From Isochrysis galbana (lineage: Eukaryota; Haptophyta; Isochrysidales; Isochrysidaceae), in NCBI GenBank assembly GCA_018136815.1, contig CM030931.1:6654399-6718398 (forward strand): 64,000 bases of DNA, given 5' to 3'. A model generated the notes under the pieces. The model did not search any database. It was not told the DNA's origin and was given only the letters and a program-made list of their open reading frames with translations. Below are positions 10,772 to 22,700 of this stretch, in pieces (positions within the stretch are counted from its first letter, which is position 1; each line of letters begins with the position of its first letter). A program made the position numbers and the translations under genes.

Positions 10772-10893
10772 GGTGAAACCCGAAACCCGTGAAAACCCAA
10801 CTTCAACTTCTACTTCTACAAGTACAAGCTACAAGAAACCTGCGGGCCGTGAGGGGTTTCACTGCGCGCCGCTCTAATTTCTAATTTCTAGCC

Positions 10894-11110
10894 GGGTCAC
10901 TCACTGGAGGGGTGCGGAGGGCACCATCTGTAATGGGCAAACGAAGGCCAAAGTAAGCTCCCTATTGATGCTCCCTATAGGTTCTGGTATGGGAGATCAG
11001 CAAAAAAACCTCTGACGACGGACGACGGCCGTGCGGAAATATATTTCAGGCCCCCTCCGGTATTATTCTACCGATGGCCTTCATGCGCGCCTCTCGCAGC
11101 GAAACACGAA
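10894..11110 (+). repeat. Relic of LINE 5' region
   Basis: This segment aligns by eye with 61624-61845, just upstream of the LINE ORF at 61924. Both open with GGTCACTCACT, then share a GGGGTGCGGA-GGCACCA stretch, an AAGCTCCCTA word, a GATCAGC-GAAAAAA word, and CAGGCCCCC followed by TCCGGTAT and CTTCATGCG. No coding sequence follows here, so it is a decayed or solo 5' end. Confidence 0.55.
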
Positions 11111-11711
11111 ACCATGGGCATCGGCAGCTGACCCGGACCAAGAGGGTGCAACTCGAGGTTCCCTTTTTTTGTCACACCCCTCCCGGCTTTTTAGGTATAT
11201 AATTTCTACTGACCCCTAACTTCGCCCCTAACTCGGGGGTTGACCGCGCGCAAACAAACATAAACACGGGGACCCATCAAGCGGAAGACGTCTTGTGTTT
11301 CGTTTGTGCCTCCTGTTTCAATATCGCAGGTCGTTTGCCTTCATTTGGTACCCCTCGTTTCCAAATACGCGATGCGCCGCTCCCAGTACTTGAGCAAAGG
11401 CACGCACATCACAGTGCTCAACCATGTCTATAAATGGAATGACGGCTGATGATGTAGTACTCAAGCGATTGCAATGGATCACAAGAAAGATGGACGAGAA
11501 CTTTAAAACGGCCGGAGACGACGCACGAGGGAGACGCCGCCCGGGGCGGGGGGAACATTCGCCCATAATTTTTTTATCGATGATAATGGGAGTGCGAGTA
11601 GCCATGCCACCCCGCCTCCGTTACCAAATATCTTCTTTTTTTTTTGAACATGAGTAGCCTCGCACGTCTCCCCGCCGCCCCCGTGACCCTTGCTTCATGG
11701 GGGGGAGTCTG
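11111..11711. other. Intergenic, nothing convincing
   Basis: Open frames on both strands around 11318-11657 are short and carry no recognisable domain. The 18-base word CATCAAGCGGAAGACGTC near 11275 recurs at about 12488, just inside the coding sequence of the small membrane protein. Confidence 0.4.
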
Positions 11712-12059
11712 CTACGTTTGCATTCGCTGTGGATAATCGCTTCGCGAGCCCGGCTGCTGGTGGTTGGGCAGGCAATCCGGTCGGCGGAGCAGAAGCCCCA
11801 CCGCCTCGGCGAAGCCGCACGCGCTCGCCGTCATCAGCGGCGAGAGCCCGTTCCTCGTGAGTACATTGGCGCGTGCGCCGGCCTTGAGCAGCGCCCGTAC
11901 GGTGGGCGTGTCGAAGTGCATGCACGCGACGTGGAGGCAGGAGTGCCCCATCGCATCGGTCGCGTTCACGTCGCCCCCCTCCCTCGCGACGTAGGCGATG
12001 GCGTGAGGGACGCCCGCCGCCCGCACCACACGCCGCGCCGTGTGGCGGGTCGCGCACAA
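11712..12059 (-). pseudogene. Ankyrin-repeat fragment
   Basis: A 115-codon minus-strand frame. Residues about 28-95 are clearly ankyrin: GDVNATDAMGHSCLHVAC, then VRALLKAGARANVLTRNG, then LSPLMTASACGFAEAVGLLL, which is two to three helix-loop-helix repeats with the usual G-LHVA and V-LLL-GA signatures. The first 25 residues do not fit ankyrin. They are the antisense of a cytochrome b561-like fragment on the plus strand (12007-12213). The ankyrin gene therefore seems to be cut at its 5' side and joined to unrelated DNA. Ankyrin repeats mediate protein binding. A functional short gene or a missing upstream exon cannot be excluded. Confidence 0.55.
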
Positions 12060-12213
12060 GGGGACAGGCTACGCCGTGCTCGGCGTGGGCGTCTACCAGG
12101 CCCTCTCGGGGCGCGCCCTCATGCCGAGCCAAGGCGACGCCGTTCTCGTCGCGTACGTGGTGCTCCTGGGCCTCTCCTTCGGGGTGCTCGCGGGGGGGCT
12201 CATGGTAGGGTGA
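12007..12213 (+). pseudogene. Cytochrome b561 / DOMON-type membrane fragment
   Basis: A plus-strand frame between in-frame stops at 12004 and 12211. It reads AVWRVAHKGTGYAVLGVGVY, a short polar loop, then a hydrophobic segment (VLVAYVVLLGLSFGVLAGGL) and a stop. The WR-AHK-GY-L motif followed by a membrane helix resembles the region around a haem-ligating His in eukaryotic b561 domains. The hydrophobic segment then looks like the final transmembrane helix. Only the last two helices are present and no ATG precedes them. It is either a terminal exon whose upstream exons are elsewhere, or debris. It overlaps the antisense ankyrin fragment over 12007-12059. Confidence 0.4.
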
Positions 12214-12311
12214 GAGTCCCCACGGGAGGGGAAGAAACCCTGAGGGAAAGGAGACCAAATGAAGGCAAGCCGCCTGCCTCCGCCTCAAAGCTCAGTTGCA
12301 TTTTCTCCGTC

Positions 12312-12551
12312 TTATAAAAGATAAAAGCGAATATACTTTATCTTCCACAGTACCAAGGGGAGAAGAATGAACAGCGCGAAAACCACCCCGACCGCGATCC
12401 CGACCTTCGCAAGGCCACCCCCCGACGCGATGACTGCTGCGGCTATAGCACTAACGATAAACCAGAAGAGCATGCCGCCCAAAAGACTCATCAAGCGGAA
12501 GACGTCGTAGGGACCATCGTCGAATAGGCTGTCACGGACGTAGACCCACAT
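12312..12551 (-). CDS. Small two-helix membrane protein
   Basis: A 79-residue frame from ATG 12551. The N-terminus (MWVYVRDSLFDDGPYDVFRL) is amphipathic and acidic. Two strong hydrophobic segments follow, at about residues 25-44 (GGMLFWFIVSAIAAAVIASG) and 48-70 (VGIAVGVVFALFILLPLVLW), ending in a basic tail (KIKYIRFYLL). No family is recognised. The clean hydrophobic pattern argues for a real membrane protein or an exon of one. The short length and the debris next to it leave doubt. Confidence 0.4.
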   Translation of the reverse strand: MWVYVRDSLFDDGPYDVFRLMSLLGGMLFWFIVSAIAAAVIASGGGLAKVGIAVGVVFALFILLPLVLWKIKYIRFYLL

Positions 12552-12809
12552 CTTACAGTACGCAAAATAATTTTTTTTGAGATTGCGTCATTGACGGGGG
12601 CGCCCTCGCCTTCCTTCTAGTTTGCGCCTCAACTTGAACGATCGTCCCGCCCTTGTTGAAGAATGCAACCATGCCCACTGCCCGAATTGAAGAATGCAAC
12701 CACGCAACCACGTGGGCGTCAGACTGCTGACGTCCGCCCTTGCACGCGCATGGGCAGCACGCCGGGTGGATGGCGACGTCTTCAGAAGACTTCACACGTA
12801 AACAAGCGT

Positions 12810-12860
12810 ACCATAGCTAGTAGGCGAGTAGCCCTGAATCTTCAGAAGGTTTTTTTATAT
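12810..12860 (+). mobile_element. Short LINE 3' tail insertion with 13-bp target duplication
   Basis: A 51-bp segment holding the words CTAGTAGG, GTAGCCCTGAA and CTTCAGAAGG, then a T run. It is flanked by identical 13-bp CGTAAACAAGCGT at 12797-12809 and 12861-12873. The same words end the larger insertion at 40417-40645. A shared right end, a variable left end and target duplications are the signs of 5'-truncated target-primed reverse transcription. Confidence 0.75.
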
Positions 12861-13073
12861 CGTAAACAAGCGTGAGTATTACCTTATTTCGGGCCGGATC
12901 GTGTCTTTTTTGTCGTGCTTCTTTCGTCATTATATTCTCTTCGTTTTCCTGCGCGCGCGTGATGCCTGCGCGCGCCATGGCCCCCCCGGGGGCCTCCTCG
13001 GGGCCCCCAGAGGCTAGAGGGCCAGCGGGGGCAGCTCGTCGGCAGCTCAGGGGGCAGTGGAGGCTAGGGCAGT

Positions 13074-13178
13074 GCCTGCCGCAGGCGCGCCATCGCGCGT
13101 GCCGCAGGAGAGGGGAGAGAGAGCGCGGAGAAGGGGGTGGGCGGAGCGAGATCTCCGCCCACCGAAGAATAGGTAAGT
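13074..13178 (+). repeat. 105-bp dispersed repeat with hairpin, copy A
   Basis: Nearly identical to 39546-39650. It begins GCCTGCCGCAGGCGCGCCAT and ends before GGTAAGT. Inside is a hairpin with stem GTGGGCGGAG / CTCCGCCCAC and a 6-base loop, perfect in this copy. The conserved GGTAAGT at the end looks like a splice donor, although no exon is evident. Confidence 0.8.
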
Positions 13179-13706
13179 TCCGCACCTGTTTACAAGATAA
13201 GTCGGGATTGAGGCCGCCGCCAACCCGGTAGGCATAGGCATAGGAGGACGGGGAGAACGGATCACCGGGGGGGGTGCGCGGGCCACCGGACCATATCTAA
13301 GCCCTTCACCCCTATCCCCCTAGTAATGCACGGGGGGAGTCGCCTGACGGCGGGGGGCGAAGGCTAAGGGCCGCGGGAGTGTAGAAAGTTTGCTGCGTGA
13401 GAAAAGTAGTGGGTCCGCGGCCGCGTGTGCGGTGGAAATATTAAATAAATTTTAATTTCAATTTGGTGCGTGGAATATTGCGCTCATTCTTTGTGCGCCC
13501 CCCCCCCCCCGCCTCTCCGGTGTGTACCCGAGCTAGCAACCGCCCGATGTTGATGCCGCCTGCAAAGGGCAGTGAGTTAATAGGGGGGGCGGCGGTCACC
13601 GCTATCCCATCCCCTACGCAAGAGATTGCGTACATTGCTCTTGGAGCCCCCCTTCCTTAGCGTTCGCGCAGTACCTTTCGGAATCCAAAAGGTCGTCCCA
13701 TGGAAG

Positions 13707-16700
13707 TCAAGCGTCGCCGCGCACCTTCAAGACTTGGTACGTAGCAAAGCTGTGAGCTAGCGCCAGTTCTTCAGGAAAGGCTTGCTGATACCATTCCAGA
13801 CTTTCAAGGTCGAGCTCGGAGGAAAACGCCAGGTATTGCTTCAACTGGCTATCTGGATTCCACCTTTCTTCACATAATTGTTGAGTCATAAGATCGTAGA
13901 GTGCCGGTACCACTTCAGAAACGACAAGTCGTACGTCAGATGCGAGCCTTGCTTGAAGTTCGCCCTCGAGCGGCCGCCTATAGGCTAGCGCAACACGATC
14001 GAGTGCAGAGGAGCCCGGTTCCCCTTCTTCTAGCGCCATGAGCAAAGCTTGGATGTGGCAAAGCTTCACTTGCTGCTCGATCGTTGGAGTAGAGGCTTCC
14101 GCCCACGATTCACGTGGAAGCTGCAACGCGCTGAGAACATACCGAACAAGCGGCTCTTCCGCGAGCTGTGCACCGTCACTAACACCAACAGCGCCTAGGA
14201 AGGTGGCTGCTTGCTCGAGCACCGCGAGCAGCGCTTTGAGCTTAAGCTGCGTGTTGACTTCATCCCAAATGGAGTTCAGGAATGATTCTGGTAGAGGTCG
14301 CTGAGGCACGCGTGCTTTGAGCCGTCCTAGTCTTCCCGATCTTTGCAGCTCGCCTCTGTAAGAGAAGTGATGGACGTGAACATTCACTTCCGATGCGCAT
14401 ATGAGGACATCGTTGACCAATCGCCGCTCGATTTCTCCATAGTCGAATGCCTCGGCACCGTTCGGAGTGCGCAAGGTGGCGAGCAACGGCAGCAGGTGGC
14501 GCGAGGGATCAAATGAGAGCAACAACTTCTCACTAATAGGACGTGGCGTCTGGAAGGAGATGGTGGGACGCACATCACTTGTCGGCGGCTTCATGGGCGA
14601 GTCCATCCTAGCGAGTTGGGCCATTGCAGCGTTGTGCGCCTCGGCCAGGACATTCAACAACTGCACGGTGCATAGACTACTGGCCTCATTTTGGCCAGGT
14701 AGAACAGACGGAAGCGAAAAGGAGACTGGGATATCTGGCGACATAAGGACCTCCCCGTTGGCGCCCCCTGCGAGAGAAAGGTCGATGCGCCTCGCGTCTG
14801 CAGGCCCCCAAAGAAAAGGGTTCTGCTGACACTCAAAGAGGTTGACCACCAAGTGGAAGCTCTTATTAAAGGCGTCGCAGAATGCGTCCATCGCCGCTGC
14901 AGCGTACGCTCGACGATCCTCTCGCAAATTCTGGATCACCTCACGGCTGCTGATGGACCCAGCCTCCTCTCGCCGCATACCCGAGCCCTCGAGCGCGGAG
15001 AAGAGTACTGCGTGCCACTGCAAGATATCCACGATGCATTGGATCAAAGGGAGAGTCCGGTTTCGAACAATGGCGGCAAGAACCGGGTGGCGCGATGCCG
15101 TGGATGCACGCAAGGTAAACTCACGCTCGAAGAGAGCTAATGAGCAATCCACGGGAGGTGCCCAAATCCATGCTGCTGTGCTGGGTCCGGATGCGTTTGC
15201 GTCGAAGGAGATGGCATTCCAAAGTTCGTCGCCCATTGCCGCTCGCAAATGAACGGACGGGTCGACGTGCTGTAGCTCATTTCGTGCCGCCTGCAACCGT
15301 GCCTGCAATTCAGAGCCGAAGACAGGAGCAACGACATCAGCTTGGAAGTCCAACTCCCACACGCACCTCGCAGCATGCGTCTTGAAGACTCCATCAACAC
15401 TGCCATCCTCAATCGGTGCCTTAGGACTACCGCCTCGATGGCTGAGCATCGCCCGCGTCACGAGATGAAGCGCGAGAGCGAGTTCTGTGTCGTCCATCGC
15501 ATGTCGCTTCAACAGTGTGTTCCAGTCCTTCTCCACAGAAAGCACCAGATGGCGCATCGCCTTATGAACATCCCCCTGGAAATGAAGGAGCGTCGCGACC
15601 TGTGCACAACGAGATTTCGGTCCAATTGCAGCTGCGACTTGTAGCAAAAGGTGCATGAGGAGCCGTAGCACAATGAGTGGGGTGCCGGAGGCTCTCCCAA
15701 GCTCATTGCTCTCGTTCTCGTTGACGCTGCTTGTGAGGTAACCCTTTTGCGTGGGCGGCATGATGTGAACTGCCTCCTTCCCTGCACCAAGTCGCTTCAC
15801 GCCCGCCACGTCCTTGTGATCCTTGCCGCCAATCACCGCACCACACTCGGGGCATTTGGCGACTTGCATTGGCTGCGTACAATTGCCGACCGAGTACAAG
15901 TGGCCCCTTTCGCAACGATACCAACCGACGTAGCCCATCGACCTCATGATGAAGGCGATTTCGTTCCCCGGCATCGCCGGCAGATAACCAGCTGCTTGCG
16001 CCATGGGCTCCGTGAGCAGTGACATCCACCATGTCCCGGCGGCACAGCTTGCGCGGAGAGCGACGTGTACAGCAAGCTGCACCATGAGTGTTGACCTCAA
16101 CTGTGCCGCTGGCCCGAGCATATAGAGATCTGGATCCACCCCGACATCGCTTTGCTTTGGGAGGAAGCCAGCGCGCCCGCTCCTAGAGATGCTTCCCGCA
16201 TCGCCAGAGCCATTTTCTCCACGCGTACTCCACTCCCACGACACCACGGGCAAGCGTTCCGTCGGACATCCTTGTATCACCCATTCTAGGACCATGCGCT
16301 GACGATGGTTGTCAACACCCTGCAGCGACGAGAAGAGCATCTGAGAACCCTCGTCACCTTCAACCACTTTGGCGGCTTTGATCTTGCCGCCTGTTGCAGT
16401 CATGAGTGGATGTCGCAGAGAGAACGCCGCGCCAGCCAGAGCGGCTAGGGTGCTACCGTCTTGGATTGACGTCAGTATGTCTTGGAGACCCCGCTTTTCT
16501 TGCAATGAGATCTGGTCCATAGAGTATGCAGTCTTGCAAAGCTCTTGCACGTGCTGGTATTTGGCACGAATGACATCATCGTCTTTCGACGCGGTACCCG
16601 ATACTCGCGGAGTTGAGGAGGATGCTGATGCTTTGGACGGCGCCCTCACCAAGAGCCAGCGAAAAGGATCTAGTACTTTGTCCGATCGAAAACCAGCCTG

Positions 16701-19700
16701 TACTTTTGAGACATCGAAAGGTAACCACTGCAAGGCTTTCACTGGGAGTTCGAAGAGCTTTTCTAGAATCGGAACGCCGCCAGCCTGGAATATGGCGCGC
16801 AGGGCAAACGTCTGAATCTGTGACGACGAAGAGAGTAGTTTACTTGCCTCGCAGCTCATTTCGGTATGCGCAGCAACATTGCTGCCCCGGAGACGCAGCG
16901 CCGCAACAAGAGCTTCGATATAATTCAGCAAGTGTCGCTTCCCCGTGGCGACACTGCGTAGAAGGGCGAGAGAGCCGGGCCGTTGGGCAAAGACCGCATC
17001 GTCTGCACCGCCGAGGGCTGCCACGTCTGAGACTTCCGAGTCTGTCATCGAGGGGATGGCCGTGGCGCCAAAGAGCTCTTGCTCGTAACATTGCAAGAGT
17101 AGAAATGCACCTGTGCGACCTGGCCATCCTAATGCTTGTAGTGCCTCGTCAAAACCATGTATTGAGCTGCAATTTTCATGTAGGAAGCGAAGTAGCAATG
17201 CTCGCGACGGTTGAGAAAGATGCGGAAGAGACACATCGTTGTCTTTTAGTGACAAGTGAACCAAGCACTCTGTCATACGCCGGATGGAGACCGCACCGAC
17301 AGCACCGCAGCTGGACCCCCCAAAATATTCCGTCGTCAATAGCAACTCCTTGACGTACGATACCACAAAATTGCTGAAGAGGCATGATGCTTTGGTGGGG
17401 AGAGTTTTGAAGCAATCGCCCTTCGTGCCACGAGGTGTCGCAGCTTCTGATGACATCATCCGCATCACGGTCTCGAGAAGTCCAACGAAATCATCGCGAT
17501 CCCCAAGTTGATGCTCGCCCGCAACCTCCAGGAGACGGTGAACATCGTCCGATCTCACTGGCCGCGGAAGACCTCCAGGCAACGCGACTTCACGCACAAA
17601 TAGTGCGAGAAGCTTCATCTTTAACCATAGCCGTTCGACATCACGGCGAGCGGAATGAGCGACACAATCATCGCTGTTACACATAAGAGACAACATCACG
17701 TCGACGTCAGGGCCATGGTGCTGTGCCCGACGGACGGCGACACTCATGTTATCGAGGTCTTGCAAGTCTTCGAGTGACAACGCCGCTTCGGTGTCACGTA
17801 TCCAACGCTCAAGGACACCTGATACAAGAATGGCATCAAGCATATTCAGTGTGCATGCGTCGCGCGAGTATTGATCCACTCGGGCGATCACATTTGCAGC
17901 GGATCCATCAATGGTGGAGAGCAGAGAACTGGCGTGGAATAGACGTTGCTCGGATGCCCAGCACGATGCATGAATGCCTCCAGGTGAGGCCAATGCTGCT
18001 GAGCCGGAGGCACGCACGACGGCGATGTAAAGCGCAGCTTGATGCCGAAGGTCGAGCCCGGGAAATGGCCGAGCCACCCGCACAGCATATGCGCGTACAT
18101 AGTCAAGGAGCTCGTCGCCGTAAGCAGTCTTCCAAGCCGCAGCCGCCTGTGAGCCACATGCTCTCTCCGAAAGCATGGCCATGTGCTCAATAATCCGGCT
18201 TGGCAGCTTCTGTTCAAAGCAAACAGCATTGCGGGTCTCAGTGCGATCAAAGATGCGAATCAAACGAGCAGCGAATGGGAAGCTGCAATAGTCAGCGCTG
18301 CACTCTCGGCGAGCCCGCGGTTGATCTTCGACGGCATGATGCGCGGCCTCCACAGAACTCGGAAATGGAACGAGGTGCGCTTGGGCAGCTAGTACAGAGA
18401 TATCCAAGATGGTAGGCTGTGAAGCAAGAGTTAGCCAAAGCTCAACGAGAGGTGGAGTCCTGCTCTCACTGTCTGAAGTATTGAATGCGTTCCAGAGCAG
18501 TTCAAGCCCAAAATCCTCGTCAAGAGTGCGCAAGGTATGAGCGAGGGCCTGTGCTACGGCGGAAGACACAGCCAACATGAGAGATTCCCACAACGTTCCT
18601 CCCAATGCACCGCCAATCGCCCAGCGAGCTTGCAGGTGGCGGCCGTGTGCATCGGGCACCGATTGAACGTCAAGAACGGCTCGAGTCCCGCGCGACAGAA
18701 GTGCTAGGAAGCGGGGCTCTTTATCGCACATACTCTGCACCATTTCGATGCGTGATGCAAGCGATTGCCTCGCTCGTTGATTTCCGTCCATGGCCCATGC
18801 GCCCCTTGCAGGGGCCGCAATGGACATAGCTCGACGCAGCTCCGTCACACGGATCATATGTTCGAAAGGCAGAATGCCCAACTCGATCATGCCCGCAATG
18901 GAATTGCACATCATCGTGCGAAGAGGGACGGACACCAGCGTTGAACCCGCCATGGGCCGTGCACTTCTTTCGCCCCTAAGATCGTCGACGTACACCATGA
19001 CCCAACAAGGGTTGAAATCCAATGAGATATGACGTCGCGCTTTGCTCGTTCCAGGCGGTAGATGCAAGAGGAGCACGATGTGCCTCAGGGGTGCGATCGA
19101 CGGCGCAACAGCATACCGTTGCTGACAAATGTGCATAGTGTGGAAGAGAACGCCCGGAGGCAGCTTCACTGGATCACATTGTATGAGCAGGATTCGTGTC
19201 GACTGCGAAGTGGCAATGCGGTCTGCAGGTACGCTTGAAGCCGACCTCGAGTCTTCATGCTCACCCATTGAGAAGAACGCATCAATTGCATGCTCGAGGC
19301 TAGATTCCGTGCCAAATCGCTCTAGCTGAGTCAATTCTATAATGAAACCTTTAGGGAACAGGCCAGGCGAATCCATCACGAAATGCATATGTTCGACTTG
19401 CGACGCCGTCTGCATCAAAAACAGCCGTCGGTCACGCTGAGGAGCGATAAAGTGCTCGATGGCGGTCGCAAACCCCTTGTGCTCGTCAAAATACTTCATG
19501 CCCCCAGGAGCTGCGGCAAGTGTCGGGGAAAGGTGCACAGCGAGAGGACGTGCGATTCGACATAGGGCTGCGCGCAACTTGTTCTGAACTTCGTCGCCGT
19601 CATCCACATCCGTCCAACACTCCAGAACACAGCTTGGTATCATCGTGTCATGATAGCAGCAGAAAATCTGGCCATAGTCATCGATTCCACTCTCGTCAGC

Positions 19701-22700
19701 GATGGCATCTACCCACGCGCGGAGCTTCTCAGCCGCCGCGCGCTGCGATGCATCCTGGAGCACATCAACAGCGGTGAGGACCTGCTTCTCGAAGCGGTTC
19801 AACAGCGGCAAGTCTAGCCTGGTGTACGCGTGCTCCGCCTCGACTACGACAATCAAGCGGAAGTGGTGGTGGCATACGCAGAGCTGGGAACGAGCACCCA
19901 CGGCAAGCCGCAGCAATCGCTGTGAGCGTCCCGTGGCGGCATCCCTCTTGATTAGGTAACGTTGATTGAGCACGTCGTAAAGACTTTCATAAATGGAGTC
20001 ATGGTTAACGAGGATCACCGTGCGTCCCTCCGCCATGGCAAGTTTGACCTTGTTCACTTGCTTGACCAAGTGCAGATCGGTGAGATCCTCGGCAAACTGT
20101 GAACCGAAGAGCACCTCAGCATCGCCCTCTTTCAATAGCCTACAACTAAATAGCAGAGGCAATGCTGCAAGGTTGCGTGTGAGCAGCATGAGATGCCGGC
20201 ACGACCCACGGTCCGCAAGGTTGGCGGCGATTAGCTCTGTCACAGATGGAAACTCTAACTCATCTAGAGCGACTTGTCCCCGTCGGCCAAAGCATCGGTG
20301 ATTGAATGCACTTAGGACGCGCTTTAGCAGTTCAGGTTTACCCGAAAAGTTCCGACCGACACAGAAGAGAAGTGTCTGCAAATCTAGCTGCGCATTCAGT
20401 CCGAGCCTCGCCCGCAACATCTTGACCAATGCGTAGAAGTCTCTCATTCCAACGAAGTCGCGGCCAAGCTGGCTGGTGTAGACGTCGTGATACGCTTGGG
20501 CGATTGGTTCGAGCCATCCAATGCTGCGCCCACCGCTTTTCTGCTTCGAGGGCAAGAGTGGAACTCCACTTTTGGCATGGAGTGGAGGCGCGAGCTGAGA
20601 CGACGCCAGTGACTCCATCGTGGTCAAACACTCGGTCGCGCCATCCTTCTCGCCGGCTCGCCGATGGTCAAGCTTGACGATGCACTGAGCTGTGAGTTCG
20701 ATATCGATGGGTGTAGGTTCACATCGCCTGATGACCACAGCGCGGTTCATTTTTGCAGGGTCAAGGGCGAAGTTGGACAGCCCAACGATCCCTATGGGTG
20801 GATTGACGAGGATCTGATGCAGAACCTTTAGCGGCATTTCCGGGGACAATTCGGCTAGACCCACTTCGTCGAGCAAAAGCACAGTAAGCGTATCCCTAGC
20901 ATGCTCTTGATATCGGCATGCCATATCGAATTGCCGTCGAATTGCCTCCGACGAAGAGAGAGGTGAGCATTGGTATTGGACTAGGTGCACTGCAGGAAAA
21001 GATCGAAAAAACTTGCTGGGAGAATTCTCGCCCTGCAAGTTGGAGGCAATTACCTGCAGCCCAAGCGTCTTACTCGTACCAGGCTTTCCAATGATGAATA
21101 GCGGGAGCTTGTTCAGAACGCAAATGATTGTCACGAAGATATTCTCCGAGAGAGCCTCATTCATGGCGACGCCGTCTTCGACCTCCACGTGTGAGAGGAA
21201 TCGTTTTTGTACGGACACAAATACTTTCTGCAATGCTCCGTCCTTGCTTAGCCGTGCGAAGCCGGACTTCTCGAAGGCCTTCGACCGGCCAAGCTGCTGG
21301 TATCGTAGAGCAGCCGACATATGATCCCAATATGCTTGACGCGAAGCAGCGCTAGGTAAGCGCAGGGCATATACGAACGCAATGGCTAGGACCATAGAGC
21401 CTGCAAGTGGTGAGACCAACGACTTCTTGTCGCGATTGATGCTGCTCCCGATCTGCGCAATGAAGAATTGCAGGAGATCCATGCAGCGCTTGATGTCACG
21501 TAATGAAACGGCATTGAGCTCCGCTTCTGCCTTGCGGACGAAGGCTTGAGAGGAAGTGAGCAAGGTGAGCGCGCAATTTGCATCCACCTTGTCAACCTCG
21601 ACTCCTTTCTTGATGAGCAAGCGCAACTCTCGCTCGAGCATGCGGCGAGTATATTGGGCTTCTTCGTCCGCACCAAGAGCACCAAAGTCGAACACGAACT
21701 GTTGGAGTGAAGGCGGTACGGGGTGAACTCGATAAACTAAAGCCGCCATCGGGTCTTGAAAGCCGCCCGCATGTCCATCAACGCTTTGCAGGGACAGCCC
21801 CACGTCATCCGCTTCCTCCCCTGCCGCACGAATGCGGTAGGGATTGACGGCTGCAAGGATTTCGATGTTTGGATGCAGCGGTCTGCCGTACATACTGCGC
21901 TGGGTGGTGACCTCCACCATCAACGACACGTGCGCGCAAGTGTTGAGCTCGTCAAAAAATACGAACACTTGCGGCTCGCTCGTTCGACCCGCGCCTTTGG
22001 ACAGGTCATCTTGGCAAAGACGCTCCGCCTCCTCAAGAATCTGCACAATTTCTTGAGCCGTCGTGCCTCCGTGAACATCGAGTGTTAAGAGTCGACAGCC
22101 AAGCCATTCGCAAAGGTACCGAATCAAAAATGTTTTGCCACAGCCGCACTCACCCATCAGTACGACCGGGATACCGCAGCGGACGCGCACATGAATAGCT
22201 AGCATCTTCAGTAAACTGTCTCCAGTGATACAGAAGCCTCCACCCATGAGTGCTGCGGCCTCGGCTTTGCTCCGTTTGACACCGGTGAGCGCAGTCAAGA
22301 TCTCGTAGTATCTAGCATTGAGCTCCTCGAGCCCCTCACCAATTTTCACACCGTTTGTCACAATGTGCGATGCGAGGTGAGGATGGATGGCAGCCGCAAG
22401 CTTCTTTGGATCCGTCGAAAGAAATGAGACACGATCGCAGCTGTCGGAGAAAAGAATGCATGCATGATCGCTTTCCGCCCACGGCGACAGGTTGTCGTCG
22501 TGCTGTTCTTGTACGTGACCTGCTCCAGCATGGTTAGCGCTGGTACCTGTCAACAGCAATGGCGCCTGCTCATCGAAGAGAGTGTGTATGGCACCCTTAT
22601 CTTTCGCCCGAGAATCTTCCCCCGAGAGCAATACCATCTCTCCGCGTTCTTTGACGGGTGGACCACGTCTGCACCAGCGCCCTAAGAGGTCCGTCGATGC

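Larger units (their letters stand above)
12552..13706. other. Intergenic DNA with inserted repeats
   Basis: No gene seen. It contains the LINE-tail insertion at 12810-12860 and the 105-bp dispersed repeat at 13074-13178. The last 70 bp lie just downstream of the giant gene's stop codon. A C-run lies at about 13499-13510. Confidence 0.5.

Noticed and set aside
11275..12508. An 18-base word CATCAAGCGGAAGACGTC shared by 11275 and 12488, considered as a long duplication
   Set aside because: The identity does not extend beyond about 18-19 bases on either side.
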